Part shown: positions 54,707 to 63,650 of the stretch, piece by piece
Layout: every line of letters begins with the position of its first letter
How positions within the stretch are numbered: position 1 is the stretch's first letter
Assembly (NCBI RefSeq): GCF_000425505.1
Contig: NZ_AUDO01000011.1
Span: forward strand, 89,382 to 153,381
Length of the DNA: 64,000 nt
Direction of reading: 5' to 3'
Source: Flavobacterium frigidarium DSM 17623
Lineage (GTDB): Bacteria > Bacteroidota > Bacteroidia > Flavobacteriales > Flavobacteriaceae
Notes under the pieces: model-generated
Databases searched by the model: none
The model's input: only the letters and a program-made list of their open reading frames with translations
What the model was told of the DNA's origin: nothing
Made by a program: the position numbers and the translations under genes

Positions 54707-56185
54707 ATGAAAAAAAATATATACAAAATAGTAACGGCAACACTACTTTTTTCTTTGATTACCACTTCGTGTAGTGATGAGTTTGTTGATCGTGATCCCG
54801 TTTATTCTATTGATTCTGAGAATTATTTTAATTCTAAAACAGATTATGAGAATGCTTTAGTTGCAGCCTATGATCCTTTACAATCTACCTATGCTAATGT
54901 GTTGTTAGGCGAAATTGCTTCTGATAATACACTTGCGGGTGGAGAAAGTCAAACAGACGTTATTGGATTTCAACAAGTCGATGACATGATTCATACGCCA
55001 GTAAATAGCAATTTAAGAGATATCTGGAACTGGATGTTTGGTGGTGTGAGTAGAGCAAATTATATTTTGGAATTCCAAGATAAAACTGATTTTGACGGAA
55101 AAGCACAAATCATTGCTGAGGCCCGTTTTTTAAGAGCTTATTACCATTTTGAATTAGTAAAATGGTTTGGAGCGATTCCTTTAAAGGGGGATGTTCGTTT
55201 CAAAATTGGTGACGAAAAAACAATTGCGCGTTCTTCTGTTGCGGAAGTTTATGCTTCGATTGAAGCTGATTTAATCTATGCTTCAGAGAATCTGGCTGCT
55301 GTACCTTCACAAAAAGGGAGAGCAACTAAGGGAGCAGCACTGGCATTACTTGGAAAAGCCTATTTATACCAAGATAAATTTACTAAAGCAGCGACAACTC
55401 TAGAGTCGGTTATTACTGCGGCAAATTATTCTTTAGTAAAGGATTACAACACGATTTTTGAAGCTGCTGGAGAAAATGGAAGCGAATCTGTTTTTGAAGT
55501 ACAATATTCTGATGTTGAAGGAGCTGGTTTTGGTTGCCTACAATGTAGTGAGGGTAATGTCGCAGTAGGTTTTAGTGGACCACGTAATTATTCAGGTCCT
55601 TTATATACTTCAGGTTTTAGTTTTAATATTCCAACAGCCAAAATAGTAAATGCTTTTGAGGTAGGAGATAATCGTAAAGATGTTGCAATCTTAGATATGA
55701 ATGCATGGGGATTAGCAACAGGAGCTACTTACGGTCAAGGGTATGAAAATACAGGTTACTTTAATCGAAAATACATCCCAAGAACAAGAAGTACTAGTGC
55801 AGCAGGAGATTTAAACTTAACAAATCCTAACAATTACAGAGCGATTCGATATGCTGATGTGCTATTAATGGCTGCAGAAGCTTACAATCGTGGTGGACTT
55901 GATGATAGTAAAGCTAGATTGTATTTAAACGAAGTGAGAAGACGCGCTTTTGGAGATACAAATCATGATATTTCTTCTTCTGGGGCAGCTTTAACTGATT
56001 TTATTTGGGCAGAACGTAGAGTTGAATTAGTGGGTGAAGGACACCGCTTTTTTGATTTAGTTCGAACTAAAAAAGCAGCACAAGAAATCACTGGATTTAC
56101 AGCTGGAAAAAACGAGTTATTCCCTATTCCAATTGAAGAAATTCAATTTGCAAGCGGTAATTGGGCACAGAATCCTGGATATTAA
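54707..56185 (+). CDS. susD: SusD-like surface glycan-binding lipoprotein (RagB/SusD)
   Basis: 492 residues. A lipoprotein signal peptide (LFSLITTSCSDEF, lipidated Cys near 22) is followed by the N-terminal DRDPVYSIDSENYFNS signature of the family. A TPR-like helical scaffold comes next (AEARFLRAYYHFELVKWFG), then the C-terminal region RYADVLLMAAEAYNRGG, RRVELVGEGHRFFDLVRTK. It sits over the SusC barrel as a lid that binds glucan oligosaccharides at the cell surface. Confidence 0.95.
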   Translation: MKKNIYKIVTATLLFSLITTSCSDEFVDRDPVYSIDSENYFNSKTDYENALVAAYDPLQSTYANVLLGEIASDNTLAGGESQTDVIGFQQVDDMIHTPVNSNLRDIWNWMFGGVSRANYILEFQDKTDFDGKAQIIAEARFLRAYYHFELVKWFGAIPLKGDVRFKIGDEKTIARSSVAEVYASIEADLIYASENLAAVPSQKGRATKGAALALLGKAYLYQDKFTKAATTLESVITAANYSLVKDYNTIFEAAGENGSESVFEVQYSDVEGAGFGCLQCSEGNVAVGFSGPRNYSGPLYTSGFSFNIPTAKIVNAFEVGDNRKDVAILDMNAWGLATGATYGQGYENTGYFNRKYIPRTRSTSAAGDLNLTNPNNYRAIRYADVLLMAAEAYNRGGLDDSKARLYLNEVRRRAFGDTNHDISSSGAALTDFIWAERRVELVGEGHRFFDLVRTKKAAQEITGFTAGKNELFPIPIEEIQFASGNWAQNPGY

Positions 56186-56199
56186 TAAAAAATAAGATC

Positions 56200-57825
56200 A
56201 TGAAAAATATAAAATACATAACAAGTGTCATTGTGGCGGCGTTAGTTTTTAGTTGTACATCTGAGAATGATTTAATTAATTTAGATTCTTTAGATGCACC
56301 TACAAATATTTCGGCATTGACCACCGTTACTCAAGATAACACTGGACTGGTTACTTTTTTACCTCGTGGAGAAGGAGTGACACGATACGAAATCTACTTT
56401 GGAGATGGCACAACAGAGCCTGCTTATGTAGCTGCAGGTGCTACGGTTAATCACACGTATAAAGAAGGTATCTATGATGCAACAATTGTAGGAACCACAC
56501 TTAACGGTAAAAGAACCGAAGTAACTCAAAATGTGGTAGTTTCGTTTAAGGCACCTGAGAATTTAGTGGTGACTATCGAAAATGATTTAGCTGTTTCAAA
56601 ACAAGTAAATATTACAGCAACTGCTAATTATGCTTTGTTTTATGATGTGTACTTTGGAGAAGCTGGAAAGCCTGATCCAATTGCAGCAAATAATGGCGAA
56701 ACACTTTCTTATACTTATGCAAATGCGGGTGTTTATACAATAAGAGTGGTGTCTAAAAGTGCAGCTGTCAAAACAACAGAATATAGCAAGGAATTTACAG
56801 TAACTGTAGTTAACAAACCATTTGCTTCTGCAGCAACACCTCCTAATAGACAAGCATCTGATGTTATTTCTATTTATGGATCGAAATACACTGCTGTTGC
56901 GGGAACAAACTATTTTCCAGATTGGGGTCAAGGTGGTCAAGGAAGTAGTTGGGCCGAATTTGATTTAAACGGCGATAAAATGCTGAATTATATTAAATTA
57001 AGTTATCAAGGAATTGCCTTGGCTGAAAACACGACAATTGATGTATCTGGAATGGAGTTCTTACACATGGATGTGTGGACCGCAGATTTAGAAAAAATCG
57101 AAACGTCGTTAATTAGCAAAACAAGTGGCGAAAAACCAGTAGTTAAAAACTTAGTAGCAAATCAATGGAATAGTATTGATATTCCAGTTTCGGCATTCAC
57201 AAGTCAAGGTCTTTCAGTTGCAGATATTATTCAGTTGAAGTTCGTAGGAACTCCATGGGCTACAGGAAGTGTTTTTATTGATAACATCTATTTTTATAAA
57301 TCACCTGCTGCATTAATCGAAATGCCTCTTGATTTTGAATCTTCAGCATTGACTTATTCTTGGACAGGTTTTGGTTCTTCTGATTTCAATGCTATTCCGG
57401 TTTCGGTGGTTACAAATCCTGATAAAACAGGAAGTAATGTTTCGAATAAGGTGGTTAAAATTGAAAAAACGGCAGGAGCTCAGGTATGGGCTGGTGCAAG
57501 TTTAGATTTAGATTCAAAAGTTGATTTTAGTAAAGGGTCAAAAGTTAAGGTTGCGGTGTGGTCTCCTAAAGTGGGTGCTACGATTTTATTTAAAATGGAA
57601 GCATCAACCTCTCCTAAAGATGGAAATGGAAACCCATTAATAAATGTCGAAGTTCAAGCAAAAACAACTGTAGCAAATAGTTGGGAAATATTAACTTTTG
57701 ATTTAACAACCGCATCGTCATTTAGCACTGCTAATGCCTACGATCGTGTGATATTATTTCCAGATTTTAATGTAGCTGGTACTGGAACGACGTACTATTT
57801 TGACGACATCAAACAAGCTAACTAA
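56200..57825 (+). CDS. PKD-containing surface glycan-binding lipoprotein of the glucan locus (SusE position)
   Basis: 541 residues from the ATG at 56200. Lipoprotein signal ending in VAALVFSCTS. Two PKD-like domains follow (about 30-210; YFGDGTTEPAYVAAGATVNH), then a beta-sandwich with FPDWGQGGQGSSWAEFDLNG (about 225-375) and a second C-terminal beta-sandwich (about 375-541), both of the type that binds carbohydrate. There is no catalytic motif. Its place directly after SusD is where surface glycan-binding proteins lie in polysaccharide loci. It should help capture laminarin at the outer membrane. Confidence 0.82.
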   Translation: MKNIKYITSVIVAALVFSCTSENDLINLDSLDAPTNISALTTVTQDNTGLVTFLPRGEGVTRYEIYFGDGTTEPAYVAAGATVNHTYKEGIYDATIVGTTLNGKRTEVTQNVVVSFKAPENLVVTIENDLAVSKQVNITATANYALFYDVYFGEAGKPDPIAANNGETLSYTYANAGVYTIRVVSKSAAVKTTEYSKEFTVTVVNKPFASAATPPNRQASDVISIYGSKYTAVAGTNYFPDWGQGGQGSSWAEFDLNGDKMLNYIKLSYQGIALAENTTIDVSGMEFLHMDVWTADLEKIETSLISKTSGEKPVVKNLVANQWNSIDIPVSAFTSQGLSVADIIQLKFVGTPWATGSVFIDNIYFYKSPAALIEMPLDFESSALTYSWTGFGSSDFNAIPVSVVTNPDKTGSNVSNKVVKIEKTAGAQVWAGASLDLDSKVDFSKGSKVKVAVWSPKVGATILFKMEASTSPKDGNGNPLINVEVQAKTTVANSWEILTFDLTTASSFSTANAYDRVILFPDFNVAGTGTTYYFDDIKQAN

Positions 57826-57836
57826 AAACATACAAG

Positions 57837-59489
57837 ATGAAAAATATAGTAACAAATACAATTGCCATTTTAGCATTACTTTTAATGGTCAATTGCTCAA
57901 AAGATGATTACAGTTTTGGGGATTTAACAGCTCCTTCAAACATACAAGTGGCGTATGAAATCATTGGTGCTTCTGCGACAGCTCCTGATGGAGATGGAAC
58001 TGGAATGGTTAAATTTACGGTTAAGGCAGATGATGCCATTTCGTATAAATTTAATTTCAATGATGGTACGATTGAAAATGCCCCAAGTGGGACGTTTGAA
58101 AAACGATTTACTAAAGTGGGAGTTAATACTTACACAGTAACTGTGATTGCGTCAGGTAAAGGAGGTTTGACTTCGAACACTACTGTCGACGTGAAGGTTC
58201 TAAGCACTTTTAGCGATGAAGAAGCAATAGCATTATTAACAGGAGGAACGGCTAAAAAATGGTATTTCTCAGCTTCAGAAGTAGGACATTTAGGTGTTGG
58301 ACCAAATAACGCTAATGCAGAGCAAAATTATTATGGTTTCTATTACCAAGCGGTAGCTTTTGAAAAAGCTGGAGCTGCAAGTAGTAGTTGTTTGTATGAC
58401 AACGTTATGACATTCTCAAACGTAAATGGAGATTTAAAATACAACTTAGATAACGGAGGAAAAACTTTCTTTAACTCTGCTTTCTTAAGTGTAGCTGGAG
58501 GATCTGGTAGTGATGATTCTTGTCTAGATTATACTGCGACGGGTACTAAATCGGTAGCGTTAAGTCCATCAGAATCATTTGTTACTAAAAATCCAAATGC
58601 TGCTACACAAACAAGAGGTACATTGATGACCATTGCAGATGGTGGATTTATGGGATACTATATTGGTCAAAGTACTTACGAAATTTTATCATTAACAGAT
58701 AATAGAATGGTAGTGAGAGCAGTAATGGGTAATGATCCAGGACTAGTATGGTACCATACTTTTACAACTACTAAACCAAGTCAAGCAACACCTACAGCTG
58801 ATTATACTAAACTGGTTTTCTCTGATGAGTTCAATACTGATGGAGCACCTGATGCTACAAAGTGGGGATATGACTTAGGTACTGGTGACAATGGTTGGGG
58901 TAACTCTGAGGAGCAAACGTATACTAACGCTGCTGATAACGTGATTGTTTCTGGTGGAAGCTTGAAAATCACTGCTAAAAAAGTAGGATCAGGTTACACT
59001 TCAGCAAGACTGAAATCAGAAAATAAATTTGAATTTACTTATGGTAAAATTGAAATCAAAGCAAAATTAACAACAGGTAAAGGTACTTGGCCAGCATTAT
59101 GGATGCTTGGAGAGGATTATGCTACTAATACATGGCCAGGTTGTGGTGAAATTGATATCATGGAATACAAAGGAAGCGAGCCTACAACCATTTATGGAAC
59201 ATTACATTATCCTGGCAATTCAGGAGGAAACGGTAATGGTGGTTCTACTACAATTGCCAACGCAGCAACTGAATTTCATGTTTATAAAGCAATATGGAGT
59301 CCTGCTTCGGTAAAACTCTATGTAGATGATGTGTTGTTTCATACTGTTGCAAACACGAGTACACTGCCTTTTAATAAAGATTTTTTCTTGATTATGAATG
59401 TGGCGATGGGCGGTACGTTTGGAGGAGCTATTGATAGCGGATTTACACAATCTTCAATGGAGGTCGATTACATTAGAGTTTATCAATAA
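57837..59489 (+). CDS. GH16 endo-beta-1,3-glucanase (laminarinase), lipoprotein with PKD domain
   Basis: 550 residues. Lipoprotein signal (ALLLMVNCSKDD), a PKD-like domain (about 25-120), then a domain of about 190 residues with lipocalin-like strands (LLTGGTAKKWYFSASEVGH). The GH16 catalytic domain follows (about 322-550). Its active site is GCGEIDIMEYKG, with nucleophile E438 and acid/base E443. A GH16 with the ExDxxE form cleaves internal beta-1,3 or mixed-linkage glucan. The lipid anchor suggests surface display, for the first cut of the polymer. Confidence 0.9.
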   Translation: MKNIVTNTIAILALLLMVNCSKDDYSFGDLTAPSNIQVAYEIIGASATAPDGDGTGMVKFTVKADDAISYKFNFNDGTIENAPSGTFEKRFTKVGVNTYTVTVIASGKGGLTSNTTVDVKVLSTFSDEEAIALLTGGTAKKWYFSASEVGHLGVGPNNANAEQNYYGFYYQAVAFEKAGAASSSCLYDNVMTFSNVNGDLKYNLDNGGKTFFNSAFLSVAGGSGSDDSCLDYTATGTKSVALSPSESFVTKNPNAATQTRGTLMTIADGGFMGYYIGQSTYEILSLTDNRMVVRAVMGNDPGLVWYHTFTTTKPSQATPTADYTKLVFSDEFNTDGAPDATKWGYDLGTGDNGWGNSEEQTYTNAADNVIVSGGSLKITAKKVGSGYTSARLKSENKFEFTYGKIEIKAKLTTGKGTWPALWMLGEDYATNTWPGCGEIDIMEYKGSEPTTIYGTLHYPGNSGGNGNGGSTTIANAATEFHVYKAIWSPASVKLYVDDVLFHTVANTSTLPFNKDFFLIMNVAMGGTFGGAIDSGFTQSSMEVDYIRVYQ

Positions 59490-59505
59490 ATAAAAAGTAT
59501 TGTAG

Positions 59506-59526
59506 AGGTCGGTTCAGCCGGCCTTT
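59506..59526 (+). terminator. Weak hairpin between GH16 and GH3 genes
   Basis: AGGTCGG pairs with CCGGCCT (one G-T pair) around a short loop, then TTACTT. It could attenuate but not fully stop transcription into the GH3 gene, which has an unusually strong ribosome binding site. Confidence 0.4.
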
Positions 59527-59538
59527 ACTTATAAATTA

Positions 59539-59546
59539 TAAAAGGA
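59539..59546 (+). promoter_or_regulatory. Shine-Dalgarno-like ribosome binding site of the GH3 gene
   Basis: AAAAGGAG ends 4 bases before the ATG at 59551. Most genes in this window lack such a sequence, as is usual in Bacteroidota. Confidence 0.5.
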
Positions 59547-59550
59547 GCAA

Positions 59551-61854
59551 ATGAGAAATAAAATTTTATTTACGTCATTAACGTTGTCAGCGGTAGTTTT
59601 TTTTGGCTGTAGCCAAAAAGTAATTGCGCCAATGAATGCGATTTCAGCTACGAGTATTTTAGACAAAAAGGTTGATTCAGTTTTAAAACTGATGACTTTA
59701 GAAGAAAAAGTGGGTCAGTTAAATCAATACAATGGGTTTTGGGAAATTACAGGGCCTACGCCAAAAGAAGGGCAAGCCGCTAAGAAATACAACGACCTTA
59801 AAAAAGGTTTAGTAGGATCTATGCTTAATGTAAAAGGTGTAAAAGATGTTAAAGCATTACAGAAAATAGCTGTAGAAGAAACACGTTTAGGGATACCATT
59901 AATATTTGGTTTTGATGTTATTCATGGTTATAAAACGATTAGTCCTATTCCTTTAGCTGAAGCAGCGAGTTGGGATCTAGAAGCAATAAAAAAATCAGCT
60001 GAGGTAGCTGCAGAGGAAGCTTCTGCGGTGGGTTTAAATTGGACTTTTGCACCTATGGTTGATGTTGCGAGAGATGCGCGATGGGGTAGAGTAATGGAAG
60101 GTGCTGGCGAAGATCCTTTTTTAGGAAGTAAAATTGCAGTAGCTAGGGTTCAAGGTTTTCAAGGACAGGATCTTTCTGCTAATAATACTATTTTGGCTTG
60201 TGCCAAACACTTTGCAGGTTATGCTTTTGCAGAAGCAGGAAGAGACTATAATACAGTTGATGTTAGTGAAACAATACTTCAAAACATCATTTTCCCCCCA
60301 TTTAAAGCTGCAGCAGATGCGGGTGTGCGCACATTTATGAATTCGTTTAACGAATTAAATGGTATCCCGGCAACAGGAAATAAGTATTTACAAAGAGACA
60401 TCTTAAAAGGGGATTGGAAATTTGATGGATTCATCGTTTCTGACTGGGGATCAATCAATGAAATGATTCCTCATGGTTATGCTAAAGATAGCAAGCAAGC
60501 TGCTGAAATTGCGATCAATGCTGGATCTGATATGGATATGGAGTCAAATGCTTATGTTGAACATTTGGTAACTTTAGTACAAGAAGGTAAAGTTGAAGAG
60601 CGCTTAATTGATGATGCTGCAAGACGTATTTTAAAAGTTAAATTTGAACTAGGTTTGTTTGAAAACCCTTATAAATATTGTGATGAGGTTCGTGAGAGTG
60701 AAACTGTAGGGAAACCAGCTTTTCAAGAAGCTGTTTTAGATATAGCTAAGAAATCTATTGTATTATTGAAAAATGATAATGACTTATTACCATTGAAAAA
60801 GTCAGGGCAAAAGATTGCAATAATTGGGGCATTAGCAAATGATAAAACGAGTCCGCTAGGTAGCTGGCGTATTGCTGCTGATGACAATACAGCAGTTTCA
60901 GTTCTAGAAGGAATGCAAAAATACGAGGATAACAAAATTGTTTACAAAAAAGGTGCCGATGTGGCTACTGGGCGAACACAGTTTGTATGGGAAACTAAAA
61001 TCAATCAAGACGATAAAAGCGAGTTTGCTGCCGCTGTAGCTGTCGCAAAAGATGCTGATGTTGTTGTAATGGTATTAGGAGAACATGGCTTGCAATCAGG
61101 TGAGGGGAGAAGTAGAACAGATATTGGCCTTCCAGGTGTACAACAAGAACTACTTGAAGAAGTTTATAAAGTTAATAAAAATATTGTTTTAGTATTAAAC
61201 AATGGTCGTCCTTTAGCATTACCTTGGGCTGCCGAAAATATTCCTGCAATTGTTGAAGCATGGCAGTTAGGGACGCAAAGCGGTAACGCGATCGCTCAAG
61301 TGTTATACGGTGATTATAATCCAAGTGGTAAATTGCCTATGACTTTTCCTAGAAATGTAGGACAGTTGCCTATGTATTATAACTATAAAAATACAGGAAG
61401 ACCAGTGATGAATGAACCTGAAAGTGTTTTTTGGTCGCACTATATCGATGAAAAGAACACACCGCAATTTGCATTCGGGTTTGGATTAAGCTATAGTACA
61501 TTTGAGTATTCTAATCTTAAACTAAGCAGTGATACTTTTGCGAAAAGCGGAAAAATAACTGTAAGCGTTCAAGTGAAAAATACAAGTAAAGTAGCTGGAA
61601 AAGAAGTGTTGCAATTGTATATTAGAGATATTATAGGTAGTGTTACCCGCCCAGTAAAAGAACTGAAGGGATTTGAGATGGTCGAATTACAAGCTGGAGA
61701 AATGAAAGAAGTACGTTTCGAAATTGACCAGAAGACCATTACTTATTACACAGCAAATAATGTTTGGGAAGCTGAAGCAGGAGATTTTAATGTTTTTGTT
61801 GGAGGTAGCTCTGATAAGACATTAGAAGCAAATTTTACTTTTACAAATAAATAA
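59551..61854 (+). CDS. bglX: GH3 beta-glucosidase
   Basis: 767 residues, the full length of BglX-type GH3 enzymes, with a lipoprotein signal (VVFFGCSQK). The (beta/alpha)8 domain carries FGFDVIHGYKTISPIPLAEA and the nucleophile in FIVSDWGSINEM (D298). The second domain (from about 410) has VVMVLGEHGLQSGEGRSRT, and a fibronectin III-like domain ends the protein. It releases glucose from beta-linked glucosides, including laminari-oligosaccharides. It lies between two GH16 genes. Confidence 0.92.
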   Translation: MRNKILFTSLTLSAVVFFGCSQKVIAPMNAISATSILDKKVDSVLKLMTLEEKVGQLNQYNGFWEITGPTPKEGQAAKKYNDLKKGLVGSMLNVKGVKDVKALQKIAVEETRLGIPLIFGFDVIHGYKTISPIPLAEAASWDLEAIKKSAEVAAEEASAVGLNWTFAPMVDVARDARWGRVMEGAGEDPFLGSKIAVARVQGFQGQDLSANNTILACAKHFAGYAFAEAGRDYNTVDVSETILQNIIFPPFKAAADAGVRTFMNSFNELNGIPATGNKYLQRDILKGDWKFDGFIVSDWGSINEMIPHGYAKDSKQAAEIAINAGSDMDMESNAYVEHLVTLVQEGKVEERLIDDAARRILKVKFELGLFENPYKYCDEVRESETVGKPAFQEAVLDIAKKSIVLLKNDNDLLPLKKSGQKIAIIGALANDKTSPLGSWRIAADDNTAVSVLEGMQKYEDNKIVYKKGADVATGRTQFVWETKINQDDKSEFAAAVAVAKDADVVVMVLGEHGLQSGEGRSRTDIGLPGVQQELLEEVYKVNKNIVLVLNNGRPLALPWAAENIPAIVEAWQLGTQSGNAIAQVLYGDYNPSGKLPMTFPRNVGQLPMYYNYKNTGRPVMNEPESVFWSHYIDEKNTPQFAFGFGLSYSTFEYSNLKLSSDTFAKSGKITVSVQVKNTSKVAGKEVLQLYIRDIIGSVTRPVKELKGFEMVELQAGEMKEVRFEIDQKTITYYTANNVWEAEAGDFNVFVGGSSDKTLEANFTFTNK

Positions 61855-61858
61855 TCAA

Positions 61859-62614
61859 ATGAAAAATATATTGCTATTATTGCTAGTTAGCACAGTTTCC
61901 TTCGCACAGCAAGGAAACCGAAAATTAGTATGGGAAGAAAATTTCAATGGTAACGTATTGAATGATAAATCATGGAACTTTGAACTAGGAGATGGTTGCC
62001 CCAATTGTGGTTGGGGCAATGATGAAAGACAACTTTATACAAAGGATAATCACGAAGTTGCTGAAGGCACATTAATTATTACCGCAAAAAAAATAGCTGA
62101 TAATTATACGTCAACGCGTATAACAACTAAAGGTAAGAGAGAATTCAAATATGGTTATTTTGAGTCTAGAGCTAAACTGCCTGTAGGGAAGGGTATTTGG
62201 CCTGCTTTCTGGATGTTGGGCTCAAATATTGATACTGTGGGTTGGCCCAAATGTGGCGAAATAGATATTTTGGAGTATGTGGGCAAGGAACGTAATACCG
62301 TTTTTAACTCTTTGCATACTGAAGCCAGTCATGGAAATACCATCAATACGAAAAAAACAGAAATTAAGGGAATCGAGTCTGGTTTTCACGTTTATGGAAT
62401 CGATTGGACTCATGAGCACATCAATTTTTTTGTTGATGGACAGTTAATGTATAGTTTCAATCCCAAGGAAAAGAATGAAGCTACTTGGCCATTTGATCAA
62501 CCGTTCTACTTTTTGATTAACATGGCGATAGGAGGCAATTTTGGAGGACCTGATGTTGACGACACTATATTTCCTCAAAATTTTGAGATTGATTACATTA
62601 AAGTGTATCAGTAA
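61859..62614 (+). CDS. Secreted GH16 endo-beta-1,3-glucanase
   Basis: 251 residues, almost only a catalytic domain, with a cleavable signal peptide (MKNILLLLLVSTVSFAQ) and no lipid anchor. The active site is KCGEIDILEYVG, with E134 and E139. An unusual CPNC pair sits in the N-terminal part (DGCPNCGWGNDERQLYT), which could form a disulfide. It starts 4 bases after the GH3 stop. It is not a copy of the GH16 at 57837: both share the core, but the domain content differs. It is probably periplasmic, trimming imported oligosaccharides. Confidence 0.9.
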   Translation: MKNILLLLLVSTVSFAQQGNRKLVWEENFNGNVLNDKSWNFELGDGCPNCGWGNDERQLYTKDNHEVAEGTLIITAKKIADNYTSTRITTKGKREFKYGYFESRAKLPVGKGIWPAFWMLGSNIDTVGWPKCGEIDILEYVGKERNTVFNSLHTEASHGNTINTKKTEIKGIESGFHVYGIDWTHEHINFFVDGQLMYSFNPKEKNEATWPFDQPFYFLINMAIGGNFGGPDVDDTIFPQNFEIDYIKVYQ

Positions 62615-62710
62615 TCATCTATTTGCATATATAAAAGATAACATTTGTATCCCTTTACCACTGCACTGAATTCGGTTAAGTAGTACAAATGTTAAATTTT
62701 CTTAATTTTA

Positions 62711-62743
62711 TTTGCTCGTTAAAAAAAATAATCACTATTTTTG
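62711..62743 (+). promoter_or_regulatory. Candidate Bacteroidota promoter of the ECF sigma gene (TTTG-N21-TATTTTTG)
   Basis: A TTTG -33 element (62711-62714) is spaced 21 bases from an exact -7 box (62736-62743), 94 bases before the ATG at 62837. The -33 element forms part of a 12-mer repeated upstream of the small peptide gene at 63479. Confidence 0.5.
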
Positions 62744-62836
62744 AGTCCGATACTAACCATAAATCAATAGAAGCCTATACCATAACATTACTTTTTTAGA
62801 GGAAATTATTCCAATTTTAATAAGAAATTAATAAGT

Positions 62837-63427
62837 ATGACTATGGCTACTTTAGAACTCCCAGATGGATTGTTGGTTCAAAACTATATTGCAGGAAACG
62901 AAAACTCTTTAGCAATATTAATTAAAAGACACGAATCTCGTATTTACGGATTTATATACTCAAAAGTGTCTGATAGGGACATATCCAATGATATTTTTCA
63001 AGATACCTTTATTAAAGTTATTAAGACTTTAAAGTCTAATGCTTATAACGAGGAAGGCAAGTTTTTACCATGGGTTATGCGTATCGCGCACAATCTAATA
63101 ATCGATCATTTTAGAAGAAATAAAAAGATGCCTCTGTATAGAGAAACAGAAGAATTTTCTATATTTTCAATAATGTCTGATGATTCTCTAACGATCGAAA
63201 ACAAAATGATCTCTGAACAAGTAGAAGTAGACGTTAGAAGATTGTTAGAAGAACTACCTGCAGATCAAAAAGAAGTTTTGGTTATGCGCATGTATCAAGA
63301 TATGAGTTTCAAAGAAATATCAGAAGTTACAGGAGTGAGTATAAACACTTCATTAGGAAGAATGCGCTATGCGTTAATGAATTTGAGAAAGGTAATTGAT
63401 AAGCACCAAATTGTTTTAACTAATTAA
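62837..63427 (+). CDS. RNA polymerase sigma factor, ECF type
   Basis: 196 residues with sigma region 2 (LIKRHESRIYGFIYSKVSDRDIS, then DIFQDTFIKVIKTL and WVMRIAHNLIIDHFRR) and region 4 (LEELPADQKEVLVMRMYQD, MSFKEISEVTGVSINTSLG). The ATG at 62837 is followed by a second ATG at 62843; both are possible. No anti-sigma gene follows; the next gene is a 47-residue peptide. The preceding glucan locus ends 222 bases upstream. Confidence 0.9.
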   Translation: MTMATLELPDGLLVQNYIAGNENSLAILIKRHESRIYGFIYSKVSDRDISNDIFQDTFIKVIKTLKSNAYNEEGKFLPWVMRIAHNLIIDHFRRNKKMPLYRETEEFSIFSIMSDDSLTIENKMISEQVEVDVRRLLEELPADQKEVLVMRMYQDMSFKEISEVTGVSINTSLGRMRYALMNLRKVIDKHQIVLTN

Positions 63428-63439
63428 CAATATAAGCGC

Positions 63440-63451
63440 TATTTGCTCGTT
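63440..63451 (+). repeat. 12-mer TATTTGCTCGTT shared with the sigma gene upstream region
   Basis: The 12-mer here is identical to the one at 62709-62720. It lies 28 bases before the ATG of the small peptide gene. Confidence 0.5.
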
Positions 63452-63478
63452 CTAATAGTATTAAAACACTTTTATAAC

Positions 63479-63622
63479 ATGGCAAAAATTTACTCTAAAA
63501 AATCATTGTCTACTGCTGCAATGAAACCTGAAAAAGAAATTGTTTCTTTTTTATTAAACTATTCAAAAGCGTTACATATTTTGAAGACAGACCAAAGAGT
63601 TTTTGAAATTAACGCCAATTAG
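63479..63622 (+). CDS. Small conserved flavobacterial protein of 47 residues
   Basis: A complete frame beginning MAKIYSKKSLSTAAMKPEK and containing FLLNYSKALHILKT, ending EINAN. Short proteins with this N-terminus and the FLLNYSKAL core recur in flavobacterial genomes as hypothetical proteins. The core is amphipathic; no signal peptide. It lies 51 bases after the ECF sigma stop and carries the same upstream 12-mer, so the two may be jointly controlled. Its right flank is directly followed by an insertion sequence. Confidence 0.65.
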   Translation: MAKIYSKKSLSTAAMKPEKEIVSFLLNYSKALHILKTDQRVFEINAN

Positions 63623-63650
63623 AAAAAAAAACTCCACTACTAATTTTTAG

